Made by a program: the position numbers and the translations under genes. Below, one piece after another: positions 46,949-57,388 of a stretch of 64,000 bases of DNA (the stretch's first letter is position 1; each line of letters opens with the position of its first letter). Below the pieces are notes generated by a model. That model had not been told where the DNA came from. It made no database searches and saw nothing but the letters and a program-made list of their open reading frames with translations. This DNA comes from Acetobacter fallax (lineage in GTDB: Bacteria; Pseudomonadota; Alphaproteobacteria; Acetobacterales; Acetobacteraceae), in the NCBI RefSeq assembly GCF_011516735.1, contig NZ_WOSX01000002.1, positions 1 to 64,000 on the forward strand. The letters run 5' to 3'.

Positions 46949-48229
46949 TCATGTAACATCCAGCGGAGAAGCCGGCATTCCGGAAGACCGGGTCAGCACC
47001 TCAGACGGCTCCGGATCATCCGCGTCCAGTTCCCGAAGCTGCCGCGCAACACTGCGGGTCCGCCGACGGGCATCTTCAATAGAGGAAGACATCGCCGAAG
47101 CATTGCGTGAGAGTTTTTCGAGCACACCATCCATTTTCAGCATTTCCTGACGTGTGGCGCCCAGAAGCCGCGCAATGGTGTCCGTCCGCTCTTCAAGAGA
47201 CAGCGTGACATAACCAAGATGAATGGTGCGCAGCAGAGCCGGCATAAGCGATGGCCCCATGATCAGCACACGACAGGTGCGCCCGATTTCGTCAATCAGG
47301 CCGGGACTACGGGCGATTTCAGCATACAGGCCGTCCGTGGGCAGATAGAGCACCGCAAACTCCACCGTTTCAGGCGGAACGATATATTTCGAGGCTATTT
47401 TCCGGGCCTCAAAACGCAACGCGTTATCAAGCGCCTTGCGGGCATTGCGCTCCCCATCCCGGTCGTTCTGCGCACAGGCGTCCAGCAGTCGCTCATAGGC
47501 TTCAGTGGGGAATTTGCTGTCAATCGCCAGCACAGGCGGCACCGTGCAGCGAACCGGCATTTTCACAGCAAACTCCACAACCTCCCGCCCCTGCCCCAGC
47601 CTGCGGTTCGTCTCATAGGTGCCAGGCGGCAACACATCCTCAAGGATCGTGCGAAGCTGCGCCTCTCCCCACCCGCCACGGGTTTTAACATTCCCGAAAA
47701 GCCGCTTGAGATCACCAATCTGCGCCGTCATCGCGGAAACCTCCCCCATGGCCTTCTGCATCGCCGAAAACTGTTCCAGCACACGCTGGAAAGAGGTCTG
47801 CATCTGCTTTTCAACCGCGGCATGGAGCTGTTCCGTAACAGCACCCCGAATGGAGGCAAGCTGCTGGGCACTGGCTTCGGCCATCGTGCGCATGGCCTCC
47901 GACTGGGCAGCACGGGCCTCCGCCTGTTCACGCCCGATGCCCCCCGCGAGATGGGCGAGCCGCTCCCCGAGTTCAGCGCGCATCTGTTCGACGCGGGCAA
48001 GAAGAGCCCGCTCTGTTTCCGTCAGCCGCAAGCGCTGCTGCTCGGTTTCAGCATGACGCAGTCCCGCCTCCCGCTCGACCATCACATAGAGCCGCGCAAG
48101 CAGATCTGAGTCCGCCACACCCGTCACAGGCTTACGGCTGCGCAGAAAAGCTGCGATGCCAGAGATGGCGAGCAGGGTGGCAACAGCCAGAAGAAGGAAT
48201 ACCGGCAGACCGGAAGGATGGGATATCAT
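46949..48229 (-). CDS. rmuC: DNA recombination protein RmuC
   Basis: 426 residues: an N-terminal membrane anchor (VFLLLAVATLLAISGIAAF), a long coiled coil (about 50-165), then the RmuC nuclease-like core with GGWGEAQLRTILEDVLPPG, AIDSKFPTEAYERLL and EFAVLYLPTDGLYAE. RmuC is linked to limiting recombination between inverted repeats and belongs to a restriction-endonuclease-like fold. Length and motifs are normal. Monocistronic. Confidence 0.92.
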   Translation of the reverse strand: MISHPSGLPVFLLLAVATLLAISGIAAFLRSRKPVTGVADSDLLARLYVMVEREAGLRHAETEQQRLRLTETERALLARVEQMRAELGERLAHLAGGIGREQAEARAAQSEAMRTMAEASAQQLASIRGAVTEQLHAAVEKQMQTSFQRVLEQFSAMQKAMGEVSAMTAQIGDLKRLFGNVKTRGGWGEAQLRTILEDVLPPGTYETNRRLGQGREVVEFAVKMPVRCTVPPVLAIDSKFPTEAYERLLDACAQNDRDGERNARKALDNALRFEARKIASKYIVPPETVEFAVLYLPTDGLYAEIARSPGLIDEIGRTCRVLIMGPSLMPALLRTIHLGYVTLSLEERTDTIARLLGATRQEMLKMDGVLEKLSRNASAMSSSIEDARRRTRSVARQLRELDADDPEPSEVLTRSSGMPASPLDVT

Positions 48230-48448
48230 GACAATGGCATCTTCCGATATTTCCGGCCTTTGTCACAGGGGCAGGATAAATTCAGAGCCCGTTCCGCAAT
48301 CCCGCGCTGACAGCGCCCCTCATCCCGTCGCCAATAGTTACGCACGTGAATTGGCATCAGCCTGCCAGGATGCTATCGACCGGTAAAGCGAGCAGCACAC
48401 CCCGCCGACAATCAGAAACAACAGAACGCCACAAGGCGCCGATCGGTA

Positions 48449-49813
48449 ATGAGAGCTATGCACGGCACCATCACAACACCCACCCCCAGGCAGAAACTCT
48501 GGAAAAGCCTCTATCTCCAGGTTGTTGTTGCCGTGACTCTCGGCATCCTCATCGGTCATTTCGCACCGAATCTTGGCGCGGCCATGCGTCCTCTGGGCGA
48601 CGGATTCATCAAACTCGTCAAGATGGTCATCGCCCCCGTCATCTTCCTGACCGTCTCCACCGGCATCGCCGGCATGGGCAATCTGGGCAAGGCCGGCCGC
48701 ATCGGCGGCAAAGCCATGCTCTACTTCCTCTTCTTCTCTACGCTCGCTCTGATTGTCGGCATGATCGTGGCGAACGTCGTGCGCCCCGGCGGCGGAATGA
48801 ATGTCGACGTCCACTCACTCGATGCCGCCTCCGTCAGCAGTTATGTCCAGAAAGCGAAGGATCACACCTTCTCGGACTTCCTGCTGCAGATCATCCCCAA
48901 CACGACAGCAAGCGCCTTTACTTCGGGTGAGATCCTTCAGGTCCTGTTCGTCGCCATCGTCTTCGGCATCAGCCTCTCGCAGATGGGGCCGCGCGGCGAA
49001 CCCATCCTGGCGTTCTTCCGGCAACTGACCGAACTCGTCTTCGGCGTTGTCCGTATCGTCATGCTCGCCGCCCCCATCGGCGCTTTCGGCGCCATGGCGT
49101 TCACCATCGGTCGCTTCGGTATCAGCTCCGTCACCAGCCTGATCTGGCTGGTCGGAACGTTCTACCTGACATCGATCCTTTTTATTGTCGGCATCCTCGG
49201 CCTCGTCACACGCGCGATGGGGTTTTCCATCTTCCGCCTGCTGCGTTACCTGCGCGAGGAACTGCTGATCGTGCTCGGCACAAGCTCCTCGGAATCCGCC
49301 CTGCCAACACTGATGTCAAAGCTGGAAAACGCCGGCTGCGCACGACCAATTGTCGGGCTCGTCGTGCCAATGGGCTATTCGTTCAATCTGGACGGCACAA
49401 ACATCTACATGACCATCGCCGCCCTCTTTGTCGCGCAGGCAACAAACGTACATCTGAGTTTTGGCGAACAGACCGCCCTCCTCCTGGTCGCAATGGTCAG
49501 TTCCAAAGGCGCAGCCGGCGTGACGGGTGCAGGCTTCGTAACACTCGCGGCAACGCTTTCAGTTGTGCCCGGCATTCCTGTTTCAGGCATGGCGCTCATT
49601 CTGGGCGTGGACAAATTCATGTCCGAATGCCGTTCCCTGACCAACATTATCGGTAATGCCGTGGCAACAATTGTCGTTGCGCGCTGGGAAGGACAACTCG
49701 ACATGGCACGCCTGAATGACGCGCTGGCAGGCCGTCTTCCACCGCAGGAAGCTGGCGACTTACTGGCAGAAGAAGACGCCGCCCCGACACCTGGCGAACA
49801 CCATTTTCACTGA
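48449..49813 (+). CDS. dctA: C4-dicarboxylate:cation symporter DctA
   Basis: 454 residues; an ATG at 48458 is an alternative start. It is a glutamate-transporter-fold protein with [19 protein letters not shown] near the start, the serine-rich re-entrant loop [19 protein letters not shown], and the transport core [21 protein letters not shown] and [19 protein letters not shown]. It takes up succinate, fumarate and malate with protons or sodium. No DctBD regulators are adjacent. With the porin and KgtP-like transporter downstream it forms a likely organic-acid uptake cluster. The C-terminal tail is acidic and His-containing. Confidence 0.93.
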   Translation: MRAMHGTITTPTPRQKLWKSLYLQVVVAVTLGILIGHFAPNLGAAMRPLGDGFIKLVKMVIAPVIFLTVSTGIAGMGNLGKAGRIGGKAMLYFLFFSTLALIVGMIVANVVRPGGGMNVDVHSLDAASVSSYVQKAKDHTFSDFLLQIIPNTTASAFTSGEILQVLFVAIVFGISLSQMGPRGEPILAFFRQLTELVFGVVRIVMLAAPIGAFGAMAFTIGRFGISSVTSLIWLVGTFYLTSILFIVGILGLVTRAMGFSIFRLLRYLREELLIVLGTSSSESALPTLMSKLENAGCARPIVGLVVPMGYSFNLDGTNIYMTIAALFVAQATNVHLSFGEQTALLLVAMVSSKGAAGVTGAGFVTLAATLSVVPGIPVSGMALILGVDKFMSECRSLTNIIGNAVATIVVARWEGQLDMARLNDALAGRLPPQEAGDLLAEEDAAPTPGEHHFH

Positions 49814-50134
49814 TCCGGCGCCCGGTTCCGAACCATGCAGAACCGCGTTCTGAGCGACGAGTCTTTTTTTTACAAACCACGGCATCTCTGCCCGGTCAGA
49901 CGCGTTTATCTGACCGGAACGATGATACCTGCCCCGGCGGGTCGTCCGCCCCGACCATTCTGACAGAATGTTGCCAATCAGTCACACATAAGGAGGCTGA
50001 ATAAAGACACACGATATTGCGATGTGACGAATCGTGGCACAAAATGCAACATATAGTTTATCTGATATACGTCAATCGAATAAATCGATGGCGGGCAGCA
50101 GCTCAAAAAAATAAGAAAGAATGAAGCCTGCACC
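49814..50134. other. 321-bp gap between dctA and the porin gene with two hairpins
   Basis: CAGAAC-CGC-GTTCTG at 49838-49852 is followed 11 nt later by a run of eight T, a plausible dctA terminator. A perfect 9-bp hairpin CCGGTCAGA/TCTGACCGG spans 49892-49917 without a U-tract. The last 150 bp become AT-rich and should contain the porin promoter; TGTGACGAATCGTGGCA near 50022 loosely resembles a CRP/FNR-type site but its right half is poor. No gene seen. Confidence 0.45.
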
Positions 50135-51931
50135 ATGAACAGATCGTCTGCTTTCCCGGTCGCCGGGACACGTTACCGGAGCCGTGTCACGGTTCGTCTG
50201 GTCTCATCAACGGTTCTTGGAAGCCTTGCTCTGGCGATGACCGGTCCGGCCAGCGCTGAGACAGCTCCCAATGCCCAGATCAACAGTCACACACAGATTC
50301 CGGACATCCACCGGAACCAGGCGCACACAGTGGCTCAACCGCAGGCCGGGCAAACCCCCGTCACCCAGACCCCGGCTCTCACACAAAAGCAGAAGTTTAC
50401 AGGAACCTCACTGCTGCCGCCCCTCGAATCCCGTCCGGAAAATTACGCCATTCCACAGGCGCTGGAACTGCCACCGCAGCCTGCTGCCCTGCTGCATCAG
50501 GGGCCCTGGGGGATCTTCAACTCCAACACGGGCGCTGCCTCCGGTTTCGGCACGGTCGGTTACTACGCCGTCTCACGCTGGGCCGAAGACTGGTCCAACC
50601 TGCGAGACAAGAAAAACCGGATCGATTTTCTTGATCCGCTCAAATATATCCCGCTGAACGAAAGCGGTTCCATTTACCTCACCCTGAGCGGCAACTTCCG
50701 CCATCACGGTTTCTATGACGAAAAACCCATCATGGGCACCGCAAGCAAAAGCCCGTCCTATCGCTCCAACCTGCGCTGGAATACAGGCGCCGACCTGCAC
50801 CTTGGCCAGCACGTCCGGCTCTACGGCGAACTGATGAGCGGACAGGCCGGCGGCATCAACTACTACGGTTACAACAACGGCCGGTGGCGTAACAAGCTGG
50901 ACGCACAACAGGCTTTCGTCGAAGTGCGCGGACATCTGCTCGGCGCCACAATGGGCGCCATGGTCGGCCGCATGACCTTCCTGGATGCACCGCCCTATAT
51001 CACCGCCGGCAGCGTCTACCCGACAATTCCTTATTCATGGAACGGTATCAGAACATACTCTTTCTGGAAGAATTTTCGCGTCGATCTGTTCGATCTGACT
51101 CTGACGAACTGGGACATCCACAACGTACCATTTCATAACCAGGTCGGTTACCGTACGCGCTGGTTCGGCGCCTACACCTCCTATGCCATTCCCTCCTTCA
51201 AATTCATGGGCGTAAAGAGCCAGGTGTTCGTCGATACGTTCTATTACGGCTATCTGCTGGCAAGCGCGCCGATCGCCGGCGTGAAAGGCACAATCGCCGG
51301 GTCCACGCATCGTGACACGCCGGGCATACGCGTCTGGGGCAATACCGGCCCGATCGAGTTCTCCCTGGGCGCAATGTGGCAGGGCGGGTCGTTCAATGCC
51401 GCAAATAACGGTCCGTCACGGTCCGTCAGCGCCTATTCGTTCAACGCACAGATTTCCTATCGTCTGGCAAAACTGTGGGGACGCCCCGCCATCGGCCTCC
51501 AGGCCGACGACATCTCCGGCGGCAACTACAACAAAAGTCAGACCAGTTCATGGGGTGGCTTTCTCACCCCGTTCGTGCCCAGCGCCTATTATCTCGATAT
51601 GAGCACATATTTCGGCAACCAGAACGTGATCGATGTCGGGCCGATCGCAACACTGGCGCCCACAAAAAATACCACCCTGCTGCTCAAGGTGCCCGTAATG
51701 TGGCGTAACAGCGTCAATGACGCGATCTATCAGAACCCGCTTGCCGCCTATGCCTTCCGTCCGCACGGAGGTTACGTGGGAACAATCCCGCAGGCCAGTT
51801 TCACCTGGCGCGCAACGCGTCACATCACTCTCAGTATCGACGGCGAGTATATTTTCGCGTCAAAAGCATTAATCCAGACCGGGGCGCAATCGGGCGCCTA
51901 TGTGCAGAGCAACCTCGAACTGACGTTCTGA
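50135..51931 (+). CDS. Outer-membrane porin, alginate-export family type
   Basis: 598 residues. The signal peptide ends near GPASA. A polar Gln/Pro-rich stretch (45-110) precedes a barrel whose start RWAEDWSNLRDKKNRIDFLD and YIPLNESGSIYLTLSGNFRH matches the alginate-export (AlgE-like) pattern of large anionic-substrate porins. The chain ends in LELTF with the C-terminal Phe expected for barrel assembly. It lies 22 bp before the KgtP-like gene and is probably co-transcribed, suggesting it lets organic acids or sugar acids through the outer membrane. The exact substrate is unknown. Confidence 0.8.
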   Translation: MNRSSAFPVAGTRYRSRVTVRLVSSTVLGSLALAMTGPASAETAPNAQINSHTQIPDIHRNQAHTVAQPQAGQTPVTQTPALTQKQKFTGTSLLPPLESRPENYAIPQALELPPQPAALLHQGPWGIFNSNTGAASGFGTVGYYAVSRWAEDWSNLRDKKNRIDFLDPLKYIPLNESGSIYLTLSGNFRHHGFYDEKPIMGTASKSPSYRSNLRWNTGADLHLGQHVRLYGELMSGQAGGINYYGYNNGRWRNKLDAQQAFVEVRGHLLGATMGAMVGRMTFLDAPPYITAGSVYPTIPYSWNGIRTYSFWKNFRVDLFDLTLTNWDIHNVPFHNQVGYRTRWFGAYTSYAIPSFKFMGVKSQVFVDTFYYGYLLASAPIAGVKGTIAGSTHRDTPGIRVWGNTGPIEFSLGAMWQGGSFNAANNGPSRSVSAYSFNAQISYRLAKLWGRPAIGLQADDISGGNYNKSQTSSWGGFLTPFVPSAYYLDMSTYFGNQNVIDVGPIATLAPTKNTTLLLKVPVMWRNSVNDAIYQNPLAAYAFRPHGGYVGTIPQASFTWRATRHITLSIDGEYIFASKALIQTGAQSGAYVQSNLELTF

Positions 51932-51952
51932 ACCTTTTTCACTACGGACTAT

Positions 51953-53245
51953 ATGACACAGAGACCTCCGGCCGACCTGACAAACTTCGAGCGCATACGC
52001 GGAATCTTTGCGGGCTCAGCCGGAAATCTCCTCGAATATTTCGACTGGTACGTCTACTCCGCCTTCGCTCTCTACTTCGCCCACGCCTTCTTCCCCCACG
52101 GTGATCCGACAGCGGAACTCCTCCAGTCCGCCGCCGTCTTCGCCGTGGGCTTCCTCATGCGCCCCGTCGGCGGATGGCTCATGGGCCTCGTTGCCGATCG
52201 TTACGGACGCAAAAAAGCTCTCACCCTCTCCGTCGGAGCCATGTGTGCCGGCTCCCTCGCCATCGCCGCCTGCCCCGGATACGAACAGATCGGCATCGCC
52301 GCCCCCGTCATCCTGGTCCTCGCCCGCCTCGTCCAGGGCCTCAGCCTCGGCGGCGAATACGGCGCCTCCGCAACCTACATCGCAGAAGTCTCCCGCCCCG
52401 AAGACCGTGGCTTCTGGTCCGGCTTCCTTTACGTCACCCTCGTCATGGGACAGCTCGCCGCCATGGCCGTGCTGCTCCTTATGCAGTTCGTCTTCCTCAC
52501 ACCCGCGCAAATCACCGCCTGGGGCTGGCGTATCCCGTTCCTGCTCGGCGCAGCCGGGGCAGTGCTGATCTTCTGGCTCCGGCGCAACATGGAAGAAAGC
52601 AGCTCATTCAAAAAGACCGCCAGCCAGAAAAGCGAAGGCGGCCTGCATGTGATGCTGCGCCATCGCAGAGCCGTGCTGACCGTTGTCGGCCTCACGGTCG
52701 GCGGAACAGTCGCGTTCTACACCTACACGATCTACATGCAGAAATTCCTCGCCAATTCACTGGGTTTCGACAAGGAACAGGCCACGCTGATCTCGGCTGC
52801 CTCACTGGCCGTCTTCGCCGTCGCGCAACCTCTTTTCGGCGCATTGTCAGACCGTATCGGACGCAAACCGATGCTGATCGCCTTCGGCATCCTCGGCACC
52901 CTGGGTACGGTCCCTCTGATGAGCGTCCTCTCAGGCACGCAATCCGCCTTCGGCGCCTTCAGCCTGATCACCCTCGCGCTGATGATGGCCTCCGGCTACA
53001 CCTCGATCAATGCCGTCGTGAAGGCCGAACTCTTCCCAACACGCATCCGCGCACTCGGTGTGGCCTTCCCCTATGCGGTAACAGTCTCGGTGTTCGGCGG
53101 CACAGCGGAATACGTGGCGCTCTGGTGCCGCCAGGCCGGACATGAAGGCTGGTTCGCATGGTATGTCTCAGCCTGTGCACTGTGCACCCTGCTCACGGCA
53201 CTGACGCTTCCCGCCCATGGCGCAACATTGCCGGAAGAGCCCTGA
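51953..53245 (+). CDS. MFS symporter of the KgtP/metabolite:H+ family
   Basis: 430 residues with twelve helices. Family motifs are GNLLEYFDWYVYSAFALYFA in TM1, MGLVADRYGRKKALTLSV (A-motif) and LVQGLSLGGEYGASATYIAE in TM4. It closely resembles alpha-ketoglutarate permease and related proline/betaine or shikimate symporters. It likely imports a small organic acid with protons at the inner membrane. It follows the porin by 21 bp. It is convergent with the N-ATPase operon, whose last gene ends 55 bp away. Confidence 0.88.
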   Translation: MTQRPPADLTNFERIRGIFAGSAGNLLEYFDWYVYSAFALYFAHAFFPHGDPTAELLQSAAVFAVGFLMRPVGGWLMGLVADRYGRKKALTLSVGAMCAGSLAIAACPGYEQIGIAAPVILVLARLVQGLSLGGEYGASATYIAEVSRPEDRGFWSGFLYVTLVMGQLAAMAVLLLMQFVFLTPAQITAWGWRIPFLLGAAGAVLIFWLRRNMEESSSFKKTASQKSEGGLHVMLRHRRAVLTVVGLTVGGTVAFYTYTIYMQKFLANSLGFDKEQATLISAASLAVFAVAQPLFGALSDRIGRKPMLIAFGILGTLGTVPLMSVLSGTQSAFGAFSLITLALMMASGYTSINAVVKAELFPTRIRALGVAFPYAVTVSVFGGTAEYVALWCRQAGHEGWFAWYVSACALCTLLTALTLPAHGATLPEEP

Positions 53246-53300
53246 AGAGCCCTCCACAGCCCTCAGTCAGGCCGGTTCTGTAAGTGACCCGACCGTCGGC

Positions 53301-54173
53301 TCACTCGCCGGCCCCGCCGGAAAACCGTTTCAGACGCGCAAGAGTCGGACCGGAAACGAGTTCGATGATTTCCGACGTGATGTCGTCCTGACGGACCATC
53401 CGACGACGCTGTTCAAGATCCTGAAGCCGTCGCTCGATTTCCTGATGAGCAGCGGTCATGCGCTCACTGCGTGCTTCATTTTCAGCCGCGAAACTATGGA
53501 GAGCAGCCTGACACAGCCGGGAGAACAGATAATCCGCTGTCAGATCGGTCATCAGCTTCTCCGGCGGCAGATTGAGAAGCGGCGGCGGTCCGGCAGACGC
53601 GGCTTTCAGAAGGGCGGGGTCAAGCGGAAACAGCATTTCCCTGACGATGACCGCACCCTGACCAGGATGCCAGTGGCAGAAGACGGTCGCGACCGTTGAA
53701 AGCTCGCCCGCAAGAACCTTCCTGCAGATTTCGTTTGCAATCGTGGCGGCAAGATCCGGAATAGCGGCAGGATGCTGGGCGGCGGCTGCTGTCCACACGG
53801 GAGAGACCTCACGCGAACGGGCAATGGCGGCGCCGCGTGTACCAATAAGGAAAATACCGCCTTTTTCACTGTCCTGCACAGCATCGAGCATGTGTTCGCT
53901 AAAGAGACCGGCAAACCCCTGCTCGGCGCAGAAAAGAATAAGTCCCGCTTTACCCTGACCGTTCCCGTCCGGGCTCCGTTCCGTGTCCGGCTGCAAAGCA
54001 ATGACACGAAGAAGCGCCTGACGGACAGTATCGGAATAAGCCTCCACAGCAGGAAGAGCCTTGCGGGCCTGCTGCACGCGGACAGCAGCAAGAGCCCGCA
54101 TGGAATTGACGATGCCGCCAAGCTGCCTGGTATTGTCAATGCGGGCGGTAACGTCCTGAAGACGCTCCGTCAT
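53301..54173 (-). CDS. atpG: N-ATPase gamma subunit
   Basis: 290 residues. The N-terminal helix [22 protein letters not shown] and C-terminal [21 protein letters not shown] form the coiled-coil shaft that rotates within the alpha3beta3 head. It is the last gene of the operon, with an ATGA overlap to atpA. Sequence is divergent from housekeeping AtpG, as expected for N-type enzymes. Confidence 0.9.
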   Translation of the reverse strand: MTERLQDVTARIDNTRQLGGIVNSMRALAAVRVQQARKALPAVEAYSDTVRQALLRVIALQPDTERSPDGNGQGKAGLILFCAEQGFAGLFSEHMLDAVQDSEKGGIFLIGTRGAAIARSREVSPVWTAAAAQHPAAIPDLAATIANEICRKVLAGELSTVATVFCHWHPGQGAVIVREMLFPLDPALLKAASAGPPPLLNLPPEKLMTDLTADYLFSRLCQAALHSFAAENEARSERMTAAHQEIERRLQDLEQRRRMVRQDDITSEIIELVSGPTLARLKRFSGGAGE

Positions 54174-55711
54174 AGCGACACGGGAGCCGACGCCTGCGCG
54201 GCAATGCCGGCTTTCAGCACGTCCAGCAAAGCGGCCTTCTGCTCGTCCGGCAGAGCAACGCCTGAGCTGATCGCCACAGCAAGCTCCGGTGCGGTTTCAC
54301 GAAGAAGGGCACCCAGGTTTTCCCGCAGGGTCCGGATCAGCGAAACCGGCAGAGTATCGAAAAGACCGTTCTGGGCAGCGGTAACGAGAGCAACTTCCTG
54401 CACGAGATCAAGCGGCGCATGGGGTGGCTGGCGGAGCACGGCGCGAATACGCGCCCCCCGTATAAGCTGCTGCCGCACATGAGCATCAGGAAGGCCACCG
54501 AAGCGGGTAAACGATTCGAGTTCGGTGAACTGGGCATAGTCGAGACGCAGGCTGCCGGTAGCCTCACGCAGAGCCGGCGCCTGCGTCGCGCCGCCAACAC
54601 GGCTGACACTGACACCGACATCAACCGCAGGCTTCTGGCCCTGATCGAAGAGTGTCCGGTCAAGAACAATCTGGCCATCAGTAATGGAAATAAGATTAGT
54701 GGGAATATAGGCGCTGAGATTACCAGCTTCCGTTTCAGCGACAGGAAGCGCCGTAAGCGAGCCTGATCCCTTTTCGGGCGAGAGCTTCGCGGCCCGTTCG
54801 AGCAGGCGGGCATGGACATAAAAAATATCGCCCGGATAAGCCTCGCGCCCCGGAGCCCGACCGGTAAGGAGAGAAACCTCTCTGTGTACGGCAGCATGTT
54901 TCGACAGGTCATCGATCACGATGAGCGCATGCTGCCCCTTGTCACGGAAATACTCCGCCATACTGAAGGCCGCGAACGGCGCAACCCAGCGCAGTCCGGG
55001 CGCTTCAGCAGGGCGCGCAACAACAATGATGCAGCGTTCAGGATTCCCGCGTTGCCGTATGGTGTCAATGACGCGCTGTACACTGGAGGTTTTCTGATCC
55101 ACCGCAACATAAACGCAGATCATGTCAGAGGATGTCTGCGCCAGAATGGTATCGACAGCGACAGTGGTTTTGCCGGTGGCGCGGTCCCCGACAATCAGCT
55201 CCCGCTGCCCACGTCCGATCGGAAAAAGCGTGTCAATGACAAGTGTGCCGGTCTGAACAGGATGAACGACAAGATCGCGGTCAATGATGGCGGGCGCCGC
55301 ACGTTCAATGGGAAAACGGGTTTCCGCCATCACCGGGCCTTTGTCATCCAGAGGCCGGCCAAGCGGGTCCACAACTCGGCCAAGCAGCCCCGGCCCGACA
55401 GGAACACTGACAACCTCAGACGTCCCGAAGACAGGCGCACCGGCTTCTATGCTGCCATCATCATCAAGCAGGACACAGGCAATACGGTTTTCTTCCAGAC
55501 TGTGCGTAAAACCATAACGCCCGTTTCCAAAAGAGAGAAGCTCGTCAAGCTTCACGTCCGGAAGGCCCGAGATAAGCGCAACGCCGTCGCCGATATCCTC
55601 CACACGCCCGACGCGCTCAGTCTGCGGACCAGCCGGAATATCATCCAGACGGGAACGGGCGGCAGCAAGCCAGCCAGCAGCCGGATCGGCAGCGGAATCA
55701 GACATCGGCAT
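54170..55711 (-). CDS. atpA: N-ATPase alpha subunit
   Basis: 513 residues; an ATG six nucleotides downstream is an alternative start. The P-loop is GDRATGKT (175-182) where housekeeping alpha subunits usually have [27 protein letters not shown] and [20 protein letters not shown] are further alpha hallmarks. It forms the non-catalytic nucleotide sites of the head. It overlaps atpF and atpG. An accessory second ATPase is indicated by operon order. Confidence 0.93.
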   Translation of the reverse strand: MPMSDSAADPAAGWLAAARSRLDDIPAGPQTERVGRVEDIGDGVALISGLPDVKLDELLSFGNGRYGFTHSLEENRIACVLLDDDGSIEAGAPVFGTSEVVSVPVGPGLLGRVVDPLGRPLDDKGPVMAETRFPIERAAPAIIDRDLVVHPVQTGTLVIDTLFPIGRGQRELIVGDRATGKTTVAVDTILAQTSSDMICVYVAVDQKTSSVQRVIDTIRQRGNPERCIIVVARPAEAPGLRWVAPFAAFSMAEYFRDKGQHALIVIDDLSKHAAVHREVSLLTGRAPGREAYPGDIFYVHARLLERAAKLSPEKGSGSLTALPVAETEAGNLSAYIPTNLISITDGQIVLDRTLFDQGQKPAVDVGVSVSRVGGATQAPALREATGSLRLDYAQFTELESFTRFGGLPDAHVRQQLIRGARIRAVLRQPPHAPLDLVQEVALVTAAQNGLFDTLPVSLIRTLRENLGALLRETAPELAVAISSGVALPDEQKAALLDVLKAGIAAQASAPVSL

Positions 55712-56432
55712 GACTCAGAGTGTCCCTGATACGGTCCAGATCGGCCTGCCAGTTCGAACCGACGGTCAGATGAGGCGTGCGAATGGCAAAACCTTCAATC
55801 AGAGCCGGATCGGTGATCCAGGTCACGGCAGGATGTGCGCCAAGGGCGGTGACAAGGGCCGTTTCGCAACTCTCGCGCTCAGCATCGGAGAGAGGCGCTG
55901 CTGTCGCAATACTGAAACCGGCTCCCAGCGTGTGTCGCTCCCGCTCAGGCAACGCCGCGACCGCTTTCAGAAGACCGGAGAACAAAACACCACGCGCAGC
56001 GGCAGGCGCACCGGTAACAGTCAGAAGCCGGCCCGCAATATCAACAGCCAGCACCGCCGCCTGCTGCCGCCAGACAGCGCGGCTTTCAGCCTCCTCGCGG
56101 GCAATCGCCTGCCTGCTGGCGTCTCCAAGCGCGGCGGCATCCTGCTGCGCACGGGCCAGAATCGCAGCGCGATCAGCCTGCGCCTGCTGCGCCGCCTCAG
56201 CCAGCACACGGGCTTTTTCCTCCGCGATCGTGTTGCGGGCCTCTGTCAGAGAAGCGCGCTCAGCCGCCACCTGTTTTTCCTGACCGGTCAGAGCATCAAG
56301 ACGCGTATCAACGTTTTTCTGCCGTTCCGCGATGATGGCGGCGAGTGGCTTCCAGAAGAAGCGGGCAAGCAACCAGATAAGGATGCTGACATTGATGGCC
56401 TGAAGGCCAATGGTCCACCAGTCGATCTGCAC
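55698..56432 (-). CDS. atpF: N-ATPase b subunit with delta-like C-terminal extension
   Basis: 244 residues from a GTG start, against about 156-160 for ordinary b. Residues 1-35 form the membrane anchor ([19 protein letters not shown]) followed by [15 protein letters not shown]; 40-130 form a long coiled-coil stalk rich in Ala, Glu and Gln. The last 80 or so residues include [21 protein letters not shown], which resembles the C-terminal part of the delta (OSCP) subunit. Since the operon has no atpH, this extension probably replaces delta by connecting the stalk to the head. It overlaps atpA by 14 nt. Confidence 0.88.
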   Translation of the reverse strand: MQIDWWTIGLQAINVSILIWLLARFFWKPLAAIIAERQKNVDTRLDALTGQEKQVAAERASLTEARNTIAEEKARVLAEAAQQAQADRAAILARAQQDAAALGDASRQAIAREEAESRAVWRQQAAVLAVDIAGRLLTVTGAPAAARGVLFSGLLKAVAALPERERHTLGAGFSIATAAPLSDAERESCETALVTALGAHPAVTWITDPALIEGFAIRTPHLTVGSNWQADLDRIRDTLSHADV

Positions 56433-56438
56433 AGGATA

Positions 56439-56684
56439 TTATTTCAGCAGCGGGTTGGCGAAGAGAAGCAGCAACGCGATGACAAGACAGTAAATAGCCA
56501 TCGTTTCAATCATCGCCAGCCCCACAAAGAGGGTACGCGAAATCGTGCCGGCAGCTTCCGGCTGACGGGCAATGGCGTCCATGGCGGCGGCAACAGCGCG
56601 GCCTTCGGCAAGAGCCGGACCAATGGCGCCGCACGACACGGCAAAAGCCGCTGAAACGATGCTTGCAAAAGCGAGCCAGTTCAT
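56439..56684 (-). CDS. atpE: N-ATPase c subunit (rotor ring)
   Basis: 81 residues forming a two-helix hairpin with the polar loop ARQPEAAG. The ion-binding carboxylate is E60 in AMIETMAIY, with T61 and Y65 nearby. In TM1, E27 (ALAEGRAV) falls where the Na+-binding Ilyobacter protein has Gln32. This double-glutamate site with adjacent Thr and Tyr is typical of N-type c subunits, which were predicted from sequence to carry Na+; a Burkholderia N-type ring was reported to be proton-specific. The coupling ion here is therefore open. ATGA overlap with atpB. Confidence 0.93.
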   Translation of the reverse strand: MNWLAFASIVSAAFAVSCGAIGPALAEGRAVAAAMDAIARQPEAAGTISRTLFVGLAMIETMAIYCLVIALLLLFANPLLK

Positions 56685-57388
56685 GAAGGAGATCCTGTTT
56701 TGTCAGCAGAAGAAGACGGAGACACTTTCGGCCGGGTCAGCGCGCCCGCGATGAAGACCATCGCCAGCACGGCAAAGATATAGGCCTGAACCGCGCCCGT
56801 AAGCATATCCAGCGCCATGAGCGGAACAGGCACCAGAAGCCCGGCCAGTGAGACGACGATCCCGACAATAAATGCCCCGGCCATGATGTTTCCAAAAAGA
56901 CGGACCATCAGGGAAAAGGTTCGGGTCACCGTCCCGATCAGGTTGAGGGGAACCATGACAATGCCCGGCCACAGAAAGGTGCGAAGATAACCGCCAGGAC
57001 CGCCGGAACGGATGCCAAAGACGATAATCGCGACAAATACGAGACCGGCCAGAGCCGCATCCGTGGCAAGAGCCGCTGTCGGGGCATGCAGACCAGGAAC
57101 AAGCGCCGTCCAGTTGGCAACAAGGATAAAAATAAAGAGCGTCCCAATGAAAGCGCGATAGGGCGCGGGATCGGTCCGCATGGTTTCGCTGATCTGGCTG
57201 TCGAGTGCCGTCAGCAGCAGTTCGAGAAATGCCTGGAGCCGGCCCGGTGCGCCAGGTGTCAGACGGCGGCGGACCAGCACCGCCCCGAGCGTCAGCACGG
57301 CCATAAGACCCCATGTAGTGACAACCGGCCCGGTGACCGGGACAGGCCCGATATGGAAAAGCGCCGGCGTGGACAGAGGTGAATTCAT
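56681..57388 (-). CDS. atpB: N-ATPase a subunit (ion channel stator)
   Basis: 235 residues from the ATG at 57388, which overlaps the atpR stop; a longer frame upstream is an artefact. It has five to six helices. The essential Arg lies in [17 protein letters not shown], facing the c-ring carboxylate. The N-terminus is short ([18 protein letters not shown]) as in N-type a subunits. It forms the two half-channels for the coupling ion. Tightly packed between atpR and atpE. Confidence 0.93.
   Translation of the reverse strand: MNSPLSTPALFHIGPVPVTGPVVTTWGLMAVLTLGAVLVRRRLTPGAPGRLQAFLELLLTALDSQISETMRTDPAPYRAFIGTLFIFILVANWTALVPGLHAPTAALATDAALAGLVFVAIIVFGIRSGGPGGYLRTFLWPGIVMVPLNLIGTVTRTFSLMVRLFGNIMAGAFIVGIVVSLAGLLVPVPLMALDMLTGAVQAYIFAVLAMVFIAGALTRPKVSPSSSADKTGSPS

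Noticed and set aside
50015..50045. CRP/FNR site before the porin gene
   Set aside because: TGTGACGAATCGTGGCA matches only on its left half; unlike the atpD site it is not a good dyad.
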